A stretch of DNA of 64,000 nt from Streptomyces sp. DG2A-72. GTDB lineage: Bacteria; Actinomycetota; Actinomycetes; Streptomycetales; Streptomycetaceae. Of the stretch, positions 7,725 through 16,437 are shown one piece after another. A model generated the notes under the pieces. It worked only from the letters and a program-made list of their open reading frames with translations. It searched no databases and was not told the origin of the DNA. Every line of letters begins with the position of its first letter. The first letter of the stretch is position 1. The position numbers were made by a program, and so were the translations under genes. Where the stretch lies: assembly GCF_030499575.1 (NCBI RefSeq), contig NZ_JASTLC010000001.1, forward strand, positions 1,922,001 through 1,986,000, written 5' to 3'.

Positions 7725-8807
7725 TCAGAACACCACCAGCGCCCGTCCGCCCTTCCCCGCCAGCATGTGCTCGAACGCCGCCGGAATCCCGTCCAGCGCG
7801 ATCCGCTCCGTCACCAGCGCTCCCAGGTCCAGGCGGCCCGCGCGGACGTGCTCGGCGAGGACCGGGAGGTCCTTCGCGGGGTCCGAGTTGCCGTAGACGC
7901 AGCCGGACAGGGTGCGGCCCCAGTGGAAGATCTCCAGGGCGTTGAAGGTGACCTGCTGGTCCTTGCCGCCGATGCCCACGACCGTGGTGCGTCCGCCGCG
8001 GCGGGTGGAGTCCCAGGCCGTGCGGATGGTCGTCGCACGGCCCACGCACTCCACGGCGACGTCGACGCCCTGCCTGCCGGTCAGGGCGCGGATCTCGCGG
8101 GCCGTGGCGTCGGAGGCGACGACGTAGTCCGTGGCGCCCGCATTCCGCGCCAACTCCTCCTTCTCCGGGGAGACATCGACCGCGACGATCTTCGACGCGC
8201 CCGCGATACGCGCCGCCTGGAGTGCCGCAAGACCCACTCCCCCGACGCCGTACACCGCCACCGTCTCCCCCGGCTGGACGCGTGCCGAGTGGTGGACGGC
8301 GCCGTAGCCGGTGAGGACCGCGCAGCCGAGGAGGGCCGCGTCGGTGAGCGGGATGCCCTCGGGGAGGGTGAGGGCGCAGGACGCGGAGACGACGGTCTCC
8401 TCGGCGAACGCGGCCACGTTGAGGCCGGGGTGCAGGTCGGTGCCGTCGGACGTGCGCCGGGCGTGGACGTCGGCGGCGCCGTTCAACGCGTTGGCGCACA
8501 GCCAGACCTCACCGAGGGCGCAGGCGTGGCAACTGCCGCAGGAAGGAGCCCAGTTGAGGACGACACGGTCACCGGGTACGAGGTGGGTGACCCCCTCGCC
8601 CACGGCGACGACCGTCCCGGCGCCTTCGTGGCCGAGGACGGCCGGGACCGGTACCCGCATGGTGCCGTTGGACAGGGACAGGTCGGAGTGGCAGACGCCG
8701 GCGGCGGCGAGGCGGACGCGGATGCGGTCCGGGCCGGGGTCGGGCAGGTCGATGTCGGTGATCTCCAGCGGGGAGCCGATGGCGGGCAGAACGGCGGCGC
8801 GGACCAT
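7725..8807 (-). CDS. Zinc-dependent medium-chain alcohol dehydrogenase
   Basis: 360 residues, the usual length of MDR-class alcohol dehydrogenases that interconvert alcohols and aldehydes with NAD(H) or a related cofactor. Visible features are the catalytic zinc site (GVCHSD and GHEGAG near residues 38-62), the structural zinc lobe CGSCHACALGEVWLC (about 90-104), the nucleotide-binding GVGGVGLAAL, and VAVDVSPEK at the end of the second strand. It starts 11 bp after the aldehyde dehydrogenase stop, so the two form an operon oxidising alcohol to aldehyde to acid. Confidence 0.93.
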   Translation of the reverse strand: MVRAAVLPAIGSPLEITDIDLPDPGPDRIRVRLAAAGVCHSDLSLSNGTMRVPVPAVLGHEGAGTVVAVGEGVTHLVPGDRVVLNWAPSCGSCHACALGEVWLCANALNGAADVHARRTSDGTDLHPGLNVAAFAEETVVSASCALTLPEGIPLTDAALLGCAVLTGYGAVHHSARVQPGETVAVYGVGGVGLAALQAARIAGASKIVAVDVSPEKEELARNAGATDYVVASDATAREIRALTGRQGVDVAVECVGRATTIRTAWDSTRRGGRTTVVGIGGKDQQVTFNALEIFHWGRTLSGCVYGNSDPAKDLPVLAEHVRAGRLDLGALVTERIALDGIPAAFEHMLAGKGGRALVVF

Positions 8808-8818
8808 GTGCGGGCTCC

Positions 8819-10207
8819 TCAGAACTGCAGGGACTTGGTCTGGAGGTACTCGGCCAGGCCGTGCGCACCGAGCTCCCGGCCCACGCCCGACTGCTTGTAA
8901 CCACCAAAGGGGGCAAGCGGGTTGAAGCGTCCGCCGTTGATGTCGACCTGCCCGGTGTCCATACGGCGCGCGAAGGCCACCGCCTCCGACGCGTCACCCG
9001 CCCACACGGCGCCGGCGAGCCCGTAGACCGTGCCGTTGGCGATCCGCAGCGCGTCGTCCTCGTCCTCGTACCGGATGATCGACAGAACCGGCCCGAAGAT
9101 CTCCTCCTGGGCGATGGTCATCTCGGGGGTGACGTCGGCGAAGACCGTGGGCGCGATGAAGTAGCCCTGCCCATACGGGGGTTCCGCGCCGCCCGCGACG
9201 ATCCGGGCGCCCTCCGCGACCCCCTTCTCGATGTAACCGCGCACCCGCGCCTGCTGCTTGGCGCTCACGACGGGGCCGATGCGCTCGCCGTACTTGGCGG
9301 CGGCTGTGGCGGCCAGCTCCACCGCCTCCTCGTACTGCTCCCGGTGGACCAGCATCCGCGTCCACGCGCTGCATGTCTGGCCGGAGTTGGACATGACGTT
9401 GGCGACGCCGACGTTGACGGCCTTGGCGAGGTCGGCGCTCGGCAGGATGACGTTGGCGGACTTGCCGCCCAGCTCCAGGGCGACCTTCTTGACGGCCGCG
9501 CCCGCGGTCGCGCCGATCTGCCGTCCGACGGGCGTGGAGCCGGTGAAGGAGACCAGGTCGACGCCCGGGTGCTCGGCGAGGGCCTGGCCCGCGACCGGGC
9601 CGAGGCCGGTGACGAGGTTGAAGACACCGGCCGGGACGCCCGCCTCGTGGACCGCCTCGGCGAAGAGCTGGGCGACGAGCGGGGTGTCCTCGGCGGGCTT
9701 CAGCACGACCGTGCAGCCTGCCGCCAGTGCCGGAGCCACCTTGGCGACGATCTGGTGGAGCGGGTAGTTCCAGGGCGTGATCGCGCCGACCACGCCGATC
9801 GGCTCGTGGAAGACGGTCGAGTTGCCGACCTTCTCCTCGAAGGCGTACGTCGCCGCCAGCTCGGCGTAGGAACCCGCGACCGCGATGGGGACGGCCGCGT
9901 GGACCTTCTCGGAGAACTTCAGCGGCGAGCCGAGCTCGGCCGTGACCGTCTCGGCGATCTCGTCCTTGCGGGCCGCGAGGACGTCCCGGAGGGCGGTCAG
10001 CCGAGCGGCCCGTTCGGCGGGCGGGGTCGCGGCCCAGCCCGGGAGGGCGGCGCGGGCGGCCCGTACGGCGGTGTCGACGTCCTCGGCGGTACCGGCCGGT
10101 ACCCGGCCGATGACCTGTTCGTCGGCCGGGTTCAGGACCTCGACCGCGTCCTGGCCGGCGGCGGGGCGCCAGGCGCCGTCGATGTACATGCCGTCGTGTG
10201 CCTTCAT
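8819..10207 (-). CDS. NAD(P)+-dependent aldehyde dehydrogenase
   Basis: 462 residues of the ALDH superfamily, oxidising an aldehyde to a carboxylic acid. Key elements are the Rossmann segment [10 protein letters not shown], the general base Glu in [13 protein letters not shown], the nucleophilic Cys in [13 protein letters not shown], and the tail motif [12 protein letters not shown]. First gene of a two-gene operon with the alcohol dehydrogenase. The operator at 10247-10265 lies about 40 bp upstream of its ATG and matches the one in front of the TetR gene at 3662, tying both loci to one regulator. Confidence 0.95.
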   Translation of the reverse strand: MKAHDGMYIDGAWRPAAGQDAVEVLNPADEQVIGRVPAGTAEDVDTAVRAARAALPGWAATPPAERAARLTALRDVLAARKDEIAETVTAELGSPLKFSEKVHAAVPIAVAGSYAELAATYAFEEKVGNSTVFHEPIGVVGAITPWNYPLHQIVAKVAPALAAGCTVVLKPAEDTPLVAQLFAEAVHEAGVPAGVFNLVTGLGPVAGQALAEHPGVDLVSFTGSTPVGRQIGATAGAAVKKVALELGGKSANVILPSADLAKAVNVGVANVMSNSGQTCSAWTRMLVHREQYEEAVELAATAAAKYGERIGPVVSAKQQARVRGYIEKGVAEGARIVAGGAEPPYGQGYFIAPTVFADVTPEMTIAQEEIFGPVLSIIRYEDEDDALRIANGTVYGLAGAVWAGDASEAVAFARRMDTGQVDINGGRFNPLAPFGGYKQSGVGRELGAHGLAEYLQTKSLQF

Positions 10208-10246
10208 CGTGCTTCCTCCCGGGTGGGACCATGTGCTCCGAGCACC

Positions 10247-10265
10247 AAACTAGCGATGTTAGTTT
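10247..10265. promoter_or_regulatory. TetR operator AAACTAGCGATGTTAGTTT
   Basis: 9+1+9 inverted repeat (7 of 9 paired), 15 of 19 identical to the operator at 3616-3634 and sharing the trailing TCGCTCGC. It sits in the promoter region of the aldehyde dehydrogenase-alcohol dehydrogenase operon. Confidence 0.7.
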
Positions 10266-10299
10266 TCGCTCGCCAGAGGGGCCTGCGCTCCCGGACCGG

Positions 10300-10752
10300 T
10301 CAGAAGTCGACCTGGGCCCGGTCGTCGACCCGGCCCACCGACTCCTGGCCGAAGGCCTTCTCGTAGTCCCGGCGGATCTCCTCGATCTTCCGGTCGCTCG
10401 TACCCGCCTCCGCCGCCGGATACAGCAGGATCAGCTCGTACGACCGCTCCTTCTCGATCGTGCCGCTCACGTCCTTCCACTGACCGCGCCCGCTCTGCAC
10501 GGTCAGCCCGTTCGGGAAGCCGGGCGTGACCTCCTTGTCGATGAAGGCCATGAACTGCTTGTCGGTGACGGCCGGACCGCCGTCCGGGCGCGCGGTGCCG
10601 AAGAAGAGCTGGGTCTCGATGTACGGCTCCCCGCGCCGCGGCGCGGCGGAGGTCCCGTCGTCGAAGGTGGCGTAGGCGGTCGGAGCGCCGACGGCGAGCA
10701 GCAGCCCGGCCACGGCGAACGCGGCCTGAGTGCGCGTGAGTTGGAGATTCAT
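10300..10752 (-). CDS. DUF3574 secreted protein
   Basis: 150 residues. An N-terminal hydrophobic segment (AAFAVAGLLLAVGAPTAYATF, about 10-30 in part) looks like a signal peptide. The body has the DUF3574 features YIETQLFFGTARPDGG, FMAFIDKEVTPGFPNGLTV and KSYEL-like KERSYELILLYP. Function is unknown; the family is small and extracytoplasmic. The ATG at 10752 was chosen because signal sequence and family homology begin there. It is in the same direction as the orphan ABC ATPase upstream, 19 bp apart. Confidence 0.8.
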   Translation of the reverse strand: MNLQLTRTQAAFAVAGLLLAVGAPTAYATFDDGTSAAPRRGEPYIETQLFFGTARPDGGPAVTDKQFMAFIDKEVTPGFPNGLTVQSGRGQWKDVSGTIEKERSYELILLYPAAEAGTSDRKIEEIRRDYEKAFGQESVGRVDDRAQVDF

Positions 10753-10771
10753 GCACCCATGGTCGCGGGCC

Positions 10772-12106
10772 TCACCCGTCCAAGTCCGGCAAACGCGCCG
10801 GAGCCGGGCAGATCCGCTCGCCGTGCCGGTCGAAGACGAACAGGTGGGCGATGTCGACGAGGAGGGGGACCTGCATACCGTGCCGGAGTTCGATGTCCGG
10901 GGTGGTGCGGACGATGAGGTCGCCGGGGAGACGGCCCTCGGGCGGCGCCGGTTCGGGGGCGGCGTCCGCCGGATCCAGGACCACGACCGGTCCTGCGCGC
11001 CGCGCGCCCGCGCGCTCCCGGAGGCGGTCCAGGACCGTGCCGCCCTCGCGGCGCCGGCGCCGGACCGGGTGGGCCGGGCGCGGGGCCTCCAGCTCGGGTA
11101 CGACGGCCGGATGGGAGCCGGTGTTGAAGTGGACGAGGACCTCGTGACCCTGGAACTCCACATGCTCGACCAGACCGCTGAGCACCGCCTCACCGGGCCG
11201 GGCGGACGCCGGTGTGGCGATGCGTATCGCCTCCGAGCGCAGGCCGACGATGACCTCCCGGCCCTGCTGGACGCGGAGCAACTGGTGGTCCAGGGACAGG
11301 GGTTCGGGCAGCCGCAGATACTGCTTGCCGAGGCTGATGGTCATGGCGCCGTCGAGCGGGGCGCGCACCAGGCCGCGCAGCAGGTTGATGCGCGGGATGC
11401 CGATGAAGGCGGCGACGAAGACGTTGCGGGGCAGCGCGTACACCGAGCGCGCGGTGCCGACCTGCTGGAGGATGCCGCCGCGCAGGACGGCGACCCGGTC
11501 GCCGAGCGACATGGCCTCGGCCTGGTCATGGGTGACGTACACCGTGGTGACGCCCAGCTCACGGGTGAGGGCGGATATTTCGGCCCGCAGGTGGTTGCGG
11601 AGCTTGGCGTCGAGGTTGGACAGCGGCTCGTCCATCAGGAACGCGGAGGGGTGCCGGGCGATGGCGCGGCCCATGGCGACGCGCTGGCGTTCGCCGCCGG
11701 AGAGCTGGCCGGGAAGGCGGTCCAGGAGGTCCTCGATGCCCAGCATGCGGGCGGTGGCGTCCACGCGCGGGCGCGGGTCCGCGCCGGGCGCCTCGAAACG
11801 CAGCGGGAAGCCGATGTTGTCGCGGCTGGTCATGCTCGGGTACAGCGCGAAGTTCTGGAAGACCATCGCCATGTCCCGCCCGGACGGCGGCAGATCGTTG
11901 GCGTACTCGCCGTCGAGCAGCAGCTCGCCCTCGGTGATCTCCTCCAGCCCCGCGATCATTCTGAGCACGGTGGACTTCCCGCACCCGGACGGCCCGAGCA
12001 GCACCAGGAACTCACCGGGCTCGATGTCCAGCGACAGCCGGTCCACCACACGGACACCATGGTCGTAGACCTTGCTCACATCGTGCAGAGAGATGGCGCG
12101 TGTCAT
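10772..12106 (-). CDS. Orphan sugar-type ABC transporter ATPase (UgpC/MsmK-like)
   Basis: 444 residues: ABC domain (1-235) plus C-terminal OB-fold regulatory domain of the MalK/UgpC type. Walker A GPSGCGKST, Q-loop MVFQNFALYP, signature LSGGERQRVAMGRA, Walker B AFLMDEPLSNLDAKLR and H-loop VTHDQ are all intact. The C-terminal domain is longer than usual and contains a basic RRRRREGG patch around residue 365. No binding protein or permease genes are adjacent, so it may energise importers encoded elsewhere, as MsiK does in Streptomyces. The ATG at 12106 precedes TRAISLHDVSKVYD, the normal family start. Confidence 0.88.
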   Translation of the reverse strand: MTRAISLHDVSKVYDHGVRVVDRLSLDIEPGEFLVLLGPSGCGKSTVLRMIAGLEEITEGELLLDGEYANDLPPSGRDMAMVFQNFALYPSMTSRDNIGFPLRFEAPGADPRPRVDATARMLGIEDLLDRLPGQLSGGERQRVAMGRAIARHPSAFLMDEPLSNLDAKLRNHLRAEISALTRELGVTTVYVTHDQAEAMSLGDRVAVLRGGILQQVGTARSVYALPRNVFVAAFIGIPRINLLRGLVRAPLDGAMTISLGKQYLRLPEPLSLDHQLLRVQQGREVIVGLRSEAIRIATPASARPGEAVLSGLVEHVEFQGHEVLVHFNTGSHPAVVPELEAPRPAHPVRRRRREGGTVLDRLRERAGARRAGPVVVLDPADAAPEPAPPEGRLPGDLIVRTTPDIELRHGMQVPLLVDIAHLFVFDRHGERICPAPARLPDLDG

Positions 12107-12211
12107 GACAGGTGCCCCCGAGGGCTCCGCGGTCGAAATACCCCGTGCGGGTTGAACGAGGCCGTGAGTCACGGAAGTTAACGGAATGTGCGCGGTCGGG
12201 GAAGAGGTTGG

Positions 12212-12919
12212 TCACTTTGTGGCGGTCAGGTGGGCGAAGACCACCACGTTGCTGGTGTAGCCCGAGCGCCGGCTGAAGAGGCCACCGCAGGTGATCACGC
12301 GGAGTTCCGGGCGCTCGGTCGGGCCGTAGACCTCCTTGTCGGGGAAGTCGGCCTTGTCGAAGACCTTCACCCGGTCCACGGTGTAGACGGCGGTACGGCC
12401 GTCCGCGCGCCGCGCCTCGATCGGCTTGCCGGGCTTCACCTCGGCCAGCCCGGCGAAGACGGCGCGGCCGGTCCTGGTGTCGCGGTGGCCGACGGCGATC
12501 GCGGTGCCGGGCTCGCCGGGGGTGGGGCCGCCCTCGTACCAGCCGACGAGCTTCGGCTTGTCGATCGGGGGTGTCTCCAGCTCCCGGTCCCGGTCGAGCC
12601 CGAGGCCCGTGATCGGGGCGTCGATGCCGAGGGACGGGATGCGGAGGGTCGTCGGCCGGGACCGGGGCAGCGGGCGGAGCGGGGGCGTGGGCGTGGGACG
12701 GCGGGCGGCGCGGACGGGGTGAGCGGAGGGGGCGGGGCGGGCCGGGCCGGGGGCCGCCACGGTGGCCGGGCCGTCGGCTCCCTCCGGCGCCACCGGCATG
12801 ACCGGCCTCTCGCACCGCACCCCCACCGTGACCAGGACGACCGCGAGCAGGGCCGTCCTGGTCAGGCGGTAGGCGCGAGTCCGGTGCCAGGGCCTGCGTC
12901 TGCGCCTACGCGGCACCAT
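12212..12919 (-). CDS. Class F sortase
   Basis: 235 residues: basic N-terminus, one membrane helix (ALLAVVLVTVGV, about 23-34), a long Pro/Arg-rich linker, then a sortase barrel from LRIPSLGIDAPITGLGL (about residue 92). The catalytic His is in IAVGHRDTR and the Cys in RVITCGG; the downstream Arg is in LFSRRSGYTSNVVVFAHL. Sortases cut a sorting signal and attach the protein to the cell envelope; class F substrates are poorly defined. It overlaps the upstream gene by 14 bases, so the two are translationally coupled and that product is the likely partner. Confidence 0.88.
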   Translation of the reverse strand: MVPRRRRRRPWHRTRAYRLTRTALLAVVLVTVGVRCERPVMPVAPEGADGPATVAAPGPARPAPSAHPVRAARRPTPTPPLRPLPRSRPTTLRIPSLGIDAPITGLGLDRDRELETPPIDKPKLVGWYEGGPTPGEPGTAIAVGHRDTRTGRAVFAGLAEVKPGKPIEARRADGRTAVYTVDRVKVFDKADFPDKEVYGPTERPELRVITCGGLFSRRSGYTSNVVVFAHLTATK

Positions 12920-13532
12920 GGGGCCGGCGGCGGTTCATCCGGAAGTACACGGTGCCGCCGAGGGCGACCACGGCCGCCGCGCCGGTCACCGGCGCGAACG
13001 CGGCGGCGCTGTCGACGAGACCGCCGCCGCCCGCGTGCACACCGCCCCGTGGGCCGCGGTGGTCGCCCGGCCCCCAGGCCGCGTCGGCGCGTTGGTGATC
13101 CTCGATGCGGTTGCGGTCGCGGCAGTTGACGCGGAAGACCTTCTCCTTGGGGGCGCCCAGCACGATCCAGGTGATCTTGTACTGCCCGTCCGCGAGCCTC
13201 AGCTGGTCGGTGTGACCGGCGCCCCCGCCGAGCTGGATGGTGCCGGCGACGGTGGCGGCGGTGGGCAGTGGAGGCTGCGGCGTGATGGTGTAGGCGATGG
13301 CGGGGAGGACGTCGAAGTTGACGGCGTCGAGATAGAACCTGCAGACCACCGGCTCGTCTCTCGAGTCCCCGAAGGGCACGCCCACGCTGTGGATCCTGAT
13401 GTCGCCGTTCTCCCCTTGGGCCGACGCCGTCGGCGCCGCCACCCATGACGCGCCCGCCGCGGTAAGGGCAGTGAGGACGACAGTGGCGCCCGCGCGGCGG
13501 CGGAAGGTACGTGTGGGTGTCAGGGTGGGCAT
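12906..13532 (-). CDS. Secreted membrane-anchored protein, probable sortase F partner
   Basis: 208 residues not assigned to a named family. An N-terminal signal peptide (RRRAGATVVLTALTAAGASW, cleavage near ASAQG at about 39) leads an extracytoplasmic beta-rich domain with two cysteines (VVCRFYLDAVNFDV and FRVNCRDRN). The tail has GGVHAGGGG (about 163-171), a spacer, a hydrophobic helix (VTGAAAVVALGGTVYF) and RMNRRR, the layout of a sortase sorting signal but without LPxTG or LAxTG. Overlap with the sortase gene supports this. A 20-bp palindrome at 13552-13571 lies just upstream. Confidence 0.72.
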   Translation of the reverse strand: MPTLTPTRTFRRRAGATVVLTALTAAGASWVAAPTASAQGENGDIRIHSVGVPFGDSRDEPVVCRFYLDAVNFDVLPAIAYTITPQPPLPTAATVAGTIQLGGGAGHTDQLRLADGQYKITWIVLGAPKEKVFRVNCRDRNRIEDHQRADAAWGPGDHRGPRGGVHAGGGGLVDSAAAFAPVTGAAAVVALGGTVYFRMNRRRPHGAA

Positions 13533-13551
13533 GCGCGCTCCTCCGATTCAG

Positions 13552-13571
13552 ACGATTTTCATACAAATCGT
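13552..13571. promoter_or_regulatory. Palindrome ACGATTT-N6-AAATCGT upstream of the sortase operon
   Basis: Perfect 7-bp arms, 20-38 bp upstream of the start of the sortase partner gene. It is AT-rich compared with its surroundings and looks like an operator. The regulator is unknown. Confidence 0.5.
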
Positions 13572-13631
13572 TCTTTCGCCTGACTCTCCGTTACGCGCAC
13601 TGCGACTCGCCGTACCGGCACCGGCGCGTCG

Positions 13632-14876
13632 TCAGATATCACTCGTCCGGCGGAATCTGGAGCGCTTCGGCCGCTCCCGCGCGGCCGGTCCGTCCCCTTC
13701 CGGCCGTCCCGGCCGCCCCGGAGACCGCAGCGCGACCCCCGCCGACAGCAGCAACAGACCCCCCAGCATCACGAACGGCGCCGCCACGCCCGCGACCCCC
13801 GCGACCAGGCCCGCGGTCGCCGGCGCGGCGACCTGGCCGAGGCGGTTGCCGGTCAGCCGGAGTGCGAGGGCCGTGGAGCGGGCGCCGTCGGGGGCCGCCT
13901 GGACGACCGTCGTCATGGACAGCGGCTGGCCGACGCCGAGACAGAAGCCGAGGGCGACGAGGATCAGGGCCAGCGCCCACACCGGCACCGGCAGCGCGAT
14001 GCCCGCGCACAGCAGGGCCGCCAGCACACAGGTCAGGGTGAGCAGCAGCGTCCGGCCCAGCAGCCTCAGCAGCGGGGTCAGCACCAGACGGCACGCGATC
14101 GTGGCCGCCGCACGCAGGCTGAGCAGCACGCCGATGACCGACGGCGCGATACCCCGGTGCTCGCCGACCACCGGCAGATAGGCGGTGAGGATGTCGGTCG
14201 CGGACAGTACGGAGAGGCTGATGAGGATGCCCGCGGGGACACCCCGGGCACGCAGGATGCGCTGGACGGGGATGCGATCGCCCTGCCCGCTACGGGACTT
14301 GGCGGTCGTACGGTGCTCGATCCGCCACAGCGAAGTGAACGCGACCGCCGCCCCCGCACCCGCGACCAGCAGCGCGAGAGCGCTGGTCCCGGCCATGTCC
14401 CGGCCGCCGATCAGCGCGCCCGCCGCGATCGGGCCGACCAGTTGGCCGAGCGAGGCGCCGATGGTGAAGTGGCCGAAGTTGCGGTCCTGTTCGTGGGGCG
14501 CGGACTGGCGGGCCACCAGGGACTGGGCGCCGATGACGAAGCTGAGGTGACCGAGGCCCATCACTCCGCTCCAGATCGCCATCGCCCAGAGGGAGTCGAC
14601 GAGACCGCTGAGCGCGCAGCCGCCGGATATCAGGACCACGCCGGCGGGCAGCAGGGGCGCACAGCGGCCGTGGTCGGTACGGCGGCCCAGCGGGACGGCG
14701 GCGAACAGCGGGAGCAGGGCGTACACACCCGCGATGACGCCGACCGCCCGCTCGTCGGCGCCCAGCGCGAGCGCCCGGTAGGAGACGGCGGGCCGGGCCA
14801 TCGACACCGCCCCCTGCGCGAAGCTGAAGGCGATGACGAGGCGGAGCAGCCAGCCGCGGTTCCCACCGGGCGCCAT
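13632..14876 (-). CDS. MFS transporter
   Basis: 414 residues with 12 predicted helices. GRRTDHGRCAPLLPAG corresponds to the MFS loop 2-3 motif, and GFCLGVGQPLSMTTVVQAAP lies in the second half as in drug-efflux-like MFS proteins. The ATG at 14876 has GGAGG eight bases upstream; a TTG six bases earlier is less likely. It follows the CitMHS transporter gene by 24 bp and is probably co-transcribed. The substrate is not predictable. Confidence 0.85.
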   Translation of the reverse strand: MAPGGNRGWLLRLVIAFSFAQGAVSMARPAVSYRALALGADERAVGVIAGVYALLPLFAAVPLGRRTDHGRCAPLLPAGVVLISGGCALSGLVDSLWAMAIWSGVMGLGHLSFVIGAQSLVARQSAPHEQDRNFGHFTIGASLGQLVGPIAAGALIGGRDMAGTSALALLVAGAGAAVAFTSLWRIEHRTTAKSRSGQGDRIPVQRILRARGVPAGILISLSVLSATDILTAYLPVVGEHRGIAPSVIGVLLSLRAAATIACRLVLTPLLRLLGRTLLLTLTCVLAALLCAGIALPVPVWALALILVALGFCLGVGQPLSMTTVVQAAPDGARSTALALRLTGNRLGQVAAPATAGLVAGVAGVAAPFVMLGGLLLLSAGVALRSPGRPGRPEGDGPAARERPKRSRFRRTSDI

Positions 14877-14900
14877 GGTCAAGTCCTCCGTGGCGGTACG

Positions 14901-16304
14901 TCAGATGATTCCGAAGAGGATGCCTGCCCCGAGGATGATCAGACATGTGAGCGCCGCCCACTTCACCACGAACCTCGTGTGGTCGCCGAACTCCACCTTG
15001 GCCATGCCGACCAGGACATAGACGGCCGGGACGAGCGGGCTCGACATGTGCAGCGGCTGGCCGACCAGGGAGGCCCGGGCCATCTCCAGCGGGGAGACGC
15101 CGTGGGCGGCACCGGCCTCGGCGAGGACCGGCAGGACACCGAAGTAGAAGCCGTCGTTCGACATGAAGTAGGTGAGCGGAAGGCTCAGCAGACCGGTGAC
15201 CAGGGCCATGTGCGGGCCCATGCCCTCGGGGATGACGTCCACCATCCACTTCGCCATGTGGTCGACCATGCCGGTGCCCTGGAGGACGCCGGTGAAGACG
15301 GCGGCGGCGAAGACCATGCCGGAGACGTTGAGGACGTTCTCGGCGTGGGCGCCGATGCGGGCCTTCTGGTCGGGCATGTGCGGGAAGTTGACGGTCAGCA
15401 CCAGGGCCGCGCCGAGCAGGAACAGCACCGGGATCGGCAGCCACTCCATGATCATGGCGGTGAGCAGGACCACCGTGAGCAGCGCGTTGAACCAGTACAG
15501 CTTGGGGCGCAGGGTGGGCCGGGCCGGGTCGAGGACCTGGAGCATACGGTCGTCGTCCGCGTCGGGCGCGTCGGCGTCCGTGCCGGAGCCCGACCCGCCG
15601 GTGGCCACCGGGCTCTTGCCGGAACCTCCGGCGCCCACGAGAACGGTCTCCGTCTCCTTCTCGTCCACCAGCACCTCGTCCAGCGTCAGCGTGCCGAGCC
15701 GCTTGCGCTCGCGCATGCCGAGGACGTACGAGAGCACGAAGACGCCGAGGAGGCCGACGGCGAGGGCCGGGATCATCGGGACGAAGATGTCGCTGGCGTC
15801 CAGCTTGAGGGCGGTGGCGGCACGGGCCGTCGGGCCGCCCCACGGCAGGGTGTTCATCACGCCGTTGGCCATCGCGGCGATACCGGTCATGACGACCAGG
15901 CTCATCTTGAGGCGCTTGTACAGCGGGTACATCGCCGAGACCGTGATCATGAAGGTGGTCGAGCCGTCGCCGTCGAGCGAGACGATGGCGGCGAGTACGG
16001 CGGTGCCGACGACGATGCGCATCGGGTCGGCCTTGCAGAACTTGAGGATCCCCCGGACGATCGGGTCGAAGAGCCCGACGTCGATCATCACTCCGAAGTA
16101 GACGATCGCGAACATGAGCATCGCCGCGGTCGGGGCAAGGCTGGTCACGCCGTCGATGACATAGTCACCGAGCTTGGCGCCCTTCCCGACGAACACGCAG
16201 AACAGTGCCGGGATCAGCACGAGCGCCGCGATCGGCGACATCTTCTTCATCATGATCAGGACCAGGAAGGTCGCGATCATGGCGAAGCCGAGGATGGTCA
16301 GCAT
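14901..16304 (-). CDS. CitMHS-family citrate-metal:H+ symporter
   Basis: 467 residues with about 11-12 membrane helices and a hydrophilic loop (about 205-265) rich in Gly, Ser and Asp. Motifs of the CitM/CitH family are visible: MLMFAIVYFGVMIDVGLFDP, SLDGDGSTTFMITVSAMYPLYKRL, NTLPWGGPTARAA and SNDGFYFGVLPV. The family imports citrate complexed with Mg2+ or Ca2+ and related divalent metals. First gene of a pair with an MFS transporter. A widely spaced perfect inverted repeat (16313-16321/16359-16367) begins nine bases upstream of the start. Confidence 0.92.
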   Translation of the reverse strand: MLTILGFAMIATFLVLIMMKKMSPIAALVLIPALFCVFVGKGAKLGDYVIDGVTSLAPTAAMLMFAIVYFGVMIDVGLFDPIVRGILKFCKADPMRIVVGTAVLAAIVSLDGDGSTTFMITVSAMYPLYKRLKMSLVVMTGIAAMANGVMNTLPWGGPTARAATALKLDASDIFVPMIPALAVGLLGVFVLSYVLGMRERKRLGTLTLDEVLVDEKETETVLVGAGGSGKSPVATGGSGSGTDADAPDADDDRMLQVLDPARPTLRPKLYWFNALLTVVLLTAMIMEWLPIPVLFLLGAALVLTVNFPHMPDQKARIGAHAENVLNVSGMVFAAAVFTGVLQGTGMVDHMAKWMVDVIPEGMGPHMALVTGLLSLPLTYFMSNDGFYFGVLPVLAEAGAAHGVSPLEMARASLVGQPLHMSSPLVPAVYVLVGMAKVEFGDHTRFVVKWAALTCLIILGAGILFGII

Positions 16305-16312
16305 GAGTGGAT

Positions 16313-16367
16313 ACCTAACGTTCGCCCTTGAACTCCCACCGGAGTCGGCAGTGCGATGACGTTAGGT
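16313..16367. promoter_or_regulatory. Inverted repeat ACCTAACGT-N37-ACGTTAGGT upstream of the citrate transporter
   Basis: Two perfect 9-bp arms (16313-16321 and 16359-16367) in the leader of the CitMHS gene. They could be paired binding sites, for example for a two-component regulator, or a long-loop RNA stem. No sensor or response regulator gene is adjacent. Confidence 0.45.
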
Positions 16368-16437
16368 CCCGTCGAACGGCGTTAACAAGACGTTGACATG
16401 CGAGCAATAAGCGCAAAACTCCTGGTCACGGCTTTGC

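Noticed and set aside
8861..10366. 501-codon frame opposite the aldehyde dehydrogenase
   Set aside because: Antisense of a well-supported ALDH gene; Arg/Gly/Asp-rich sequence without motifs.
14157..16331. 724-codon frame opposite the MFS and citrate transporters
   Set aside because: Low-complexity His/Asp/Arg-rich shadow; both genes on the other strand have intact membrane topology and motifs.
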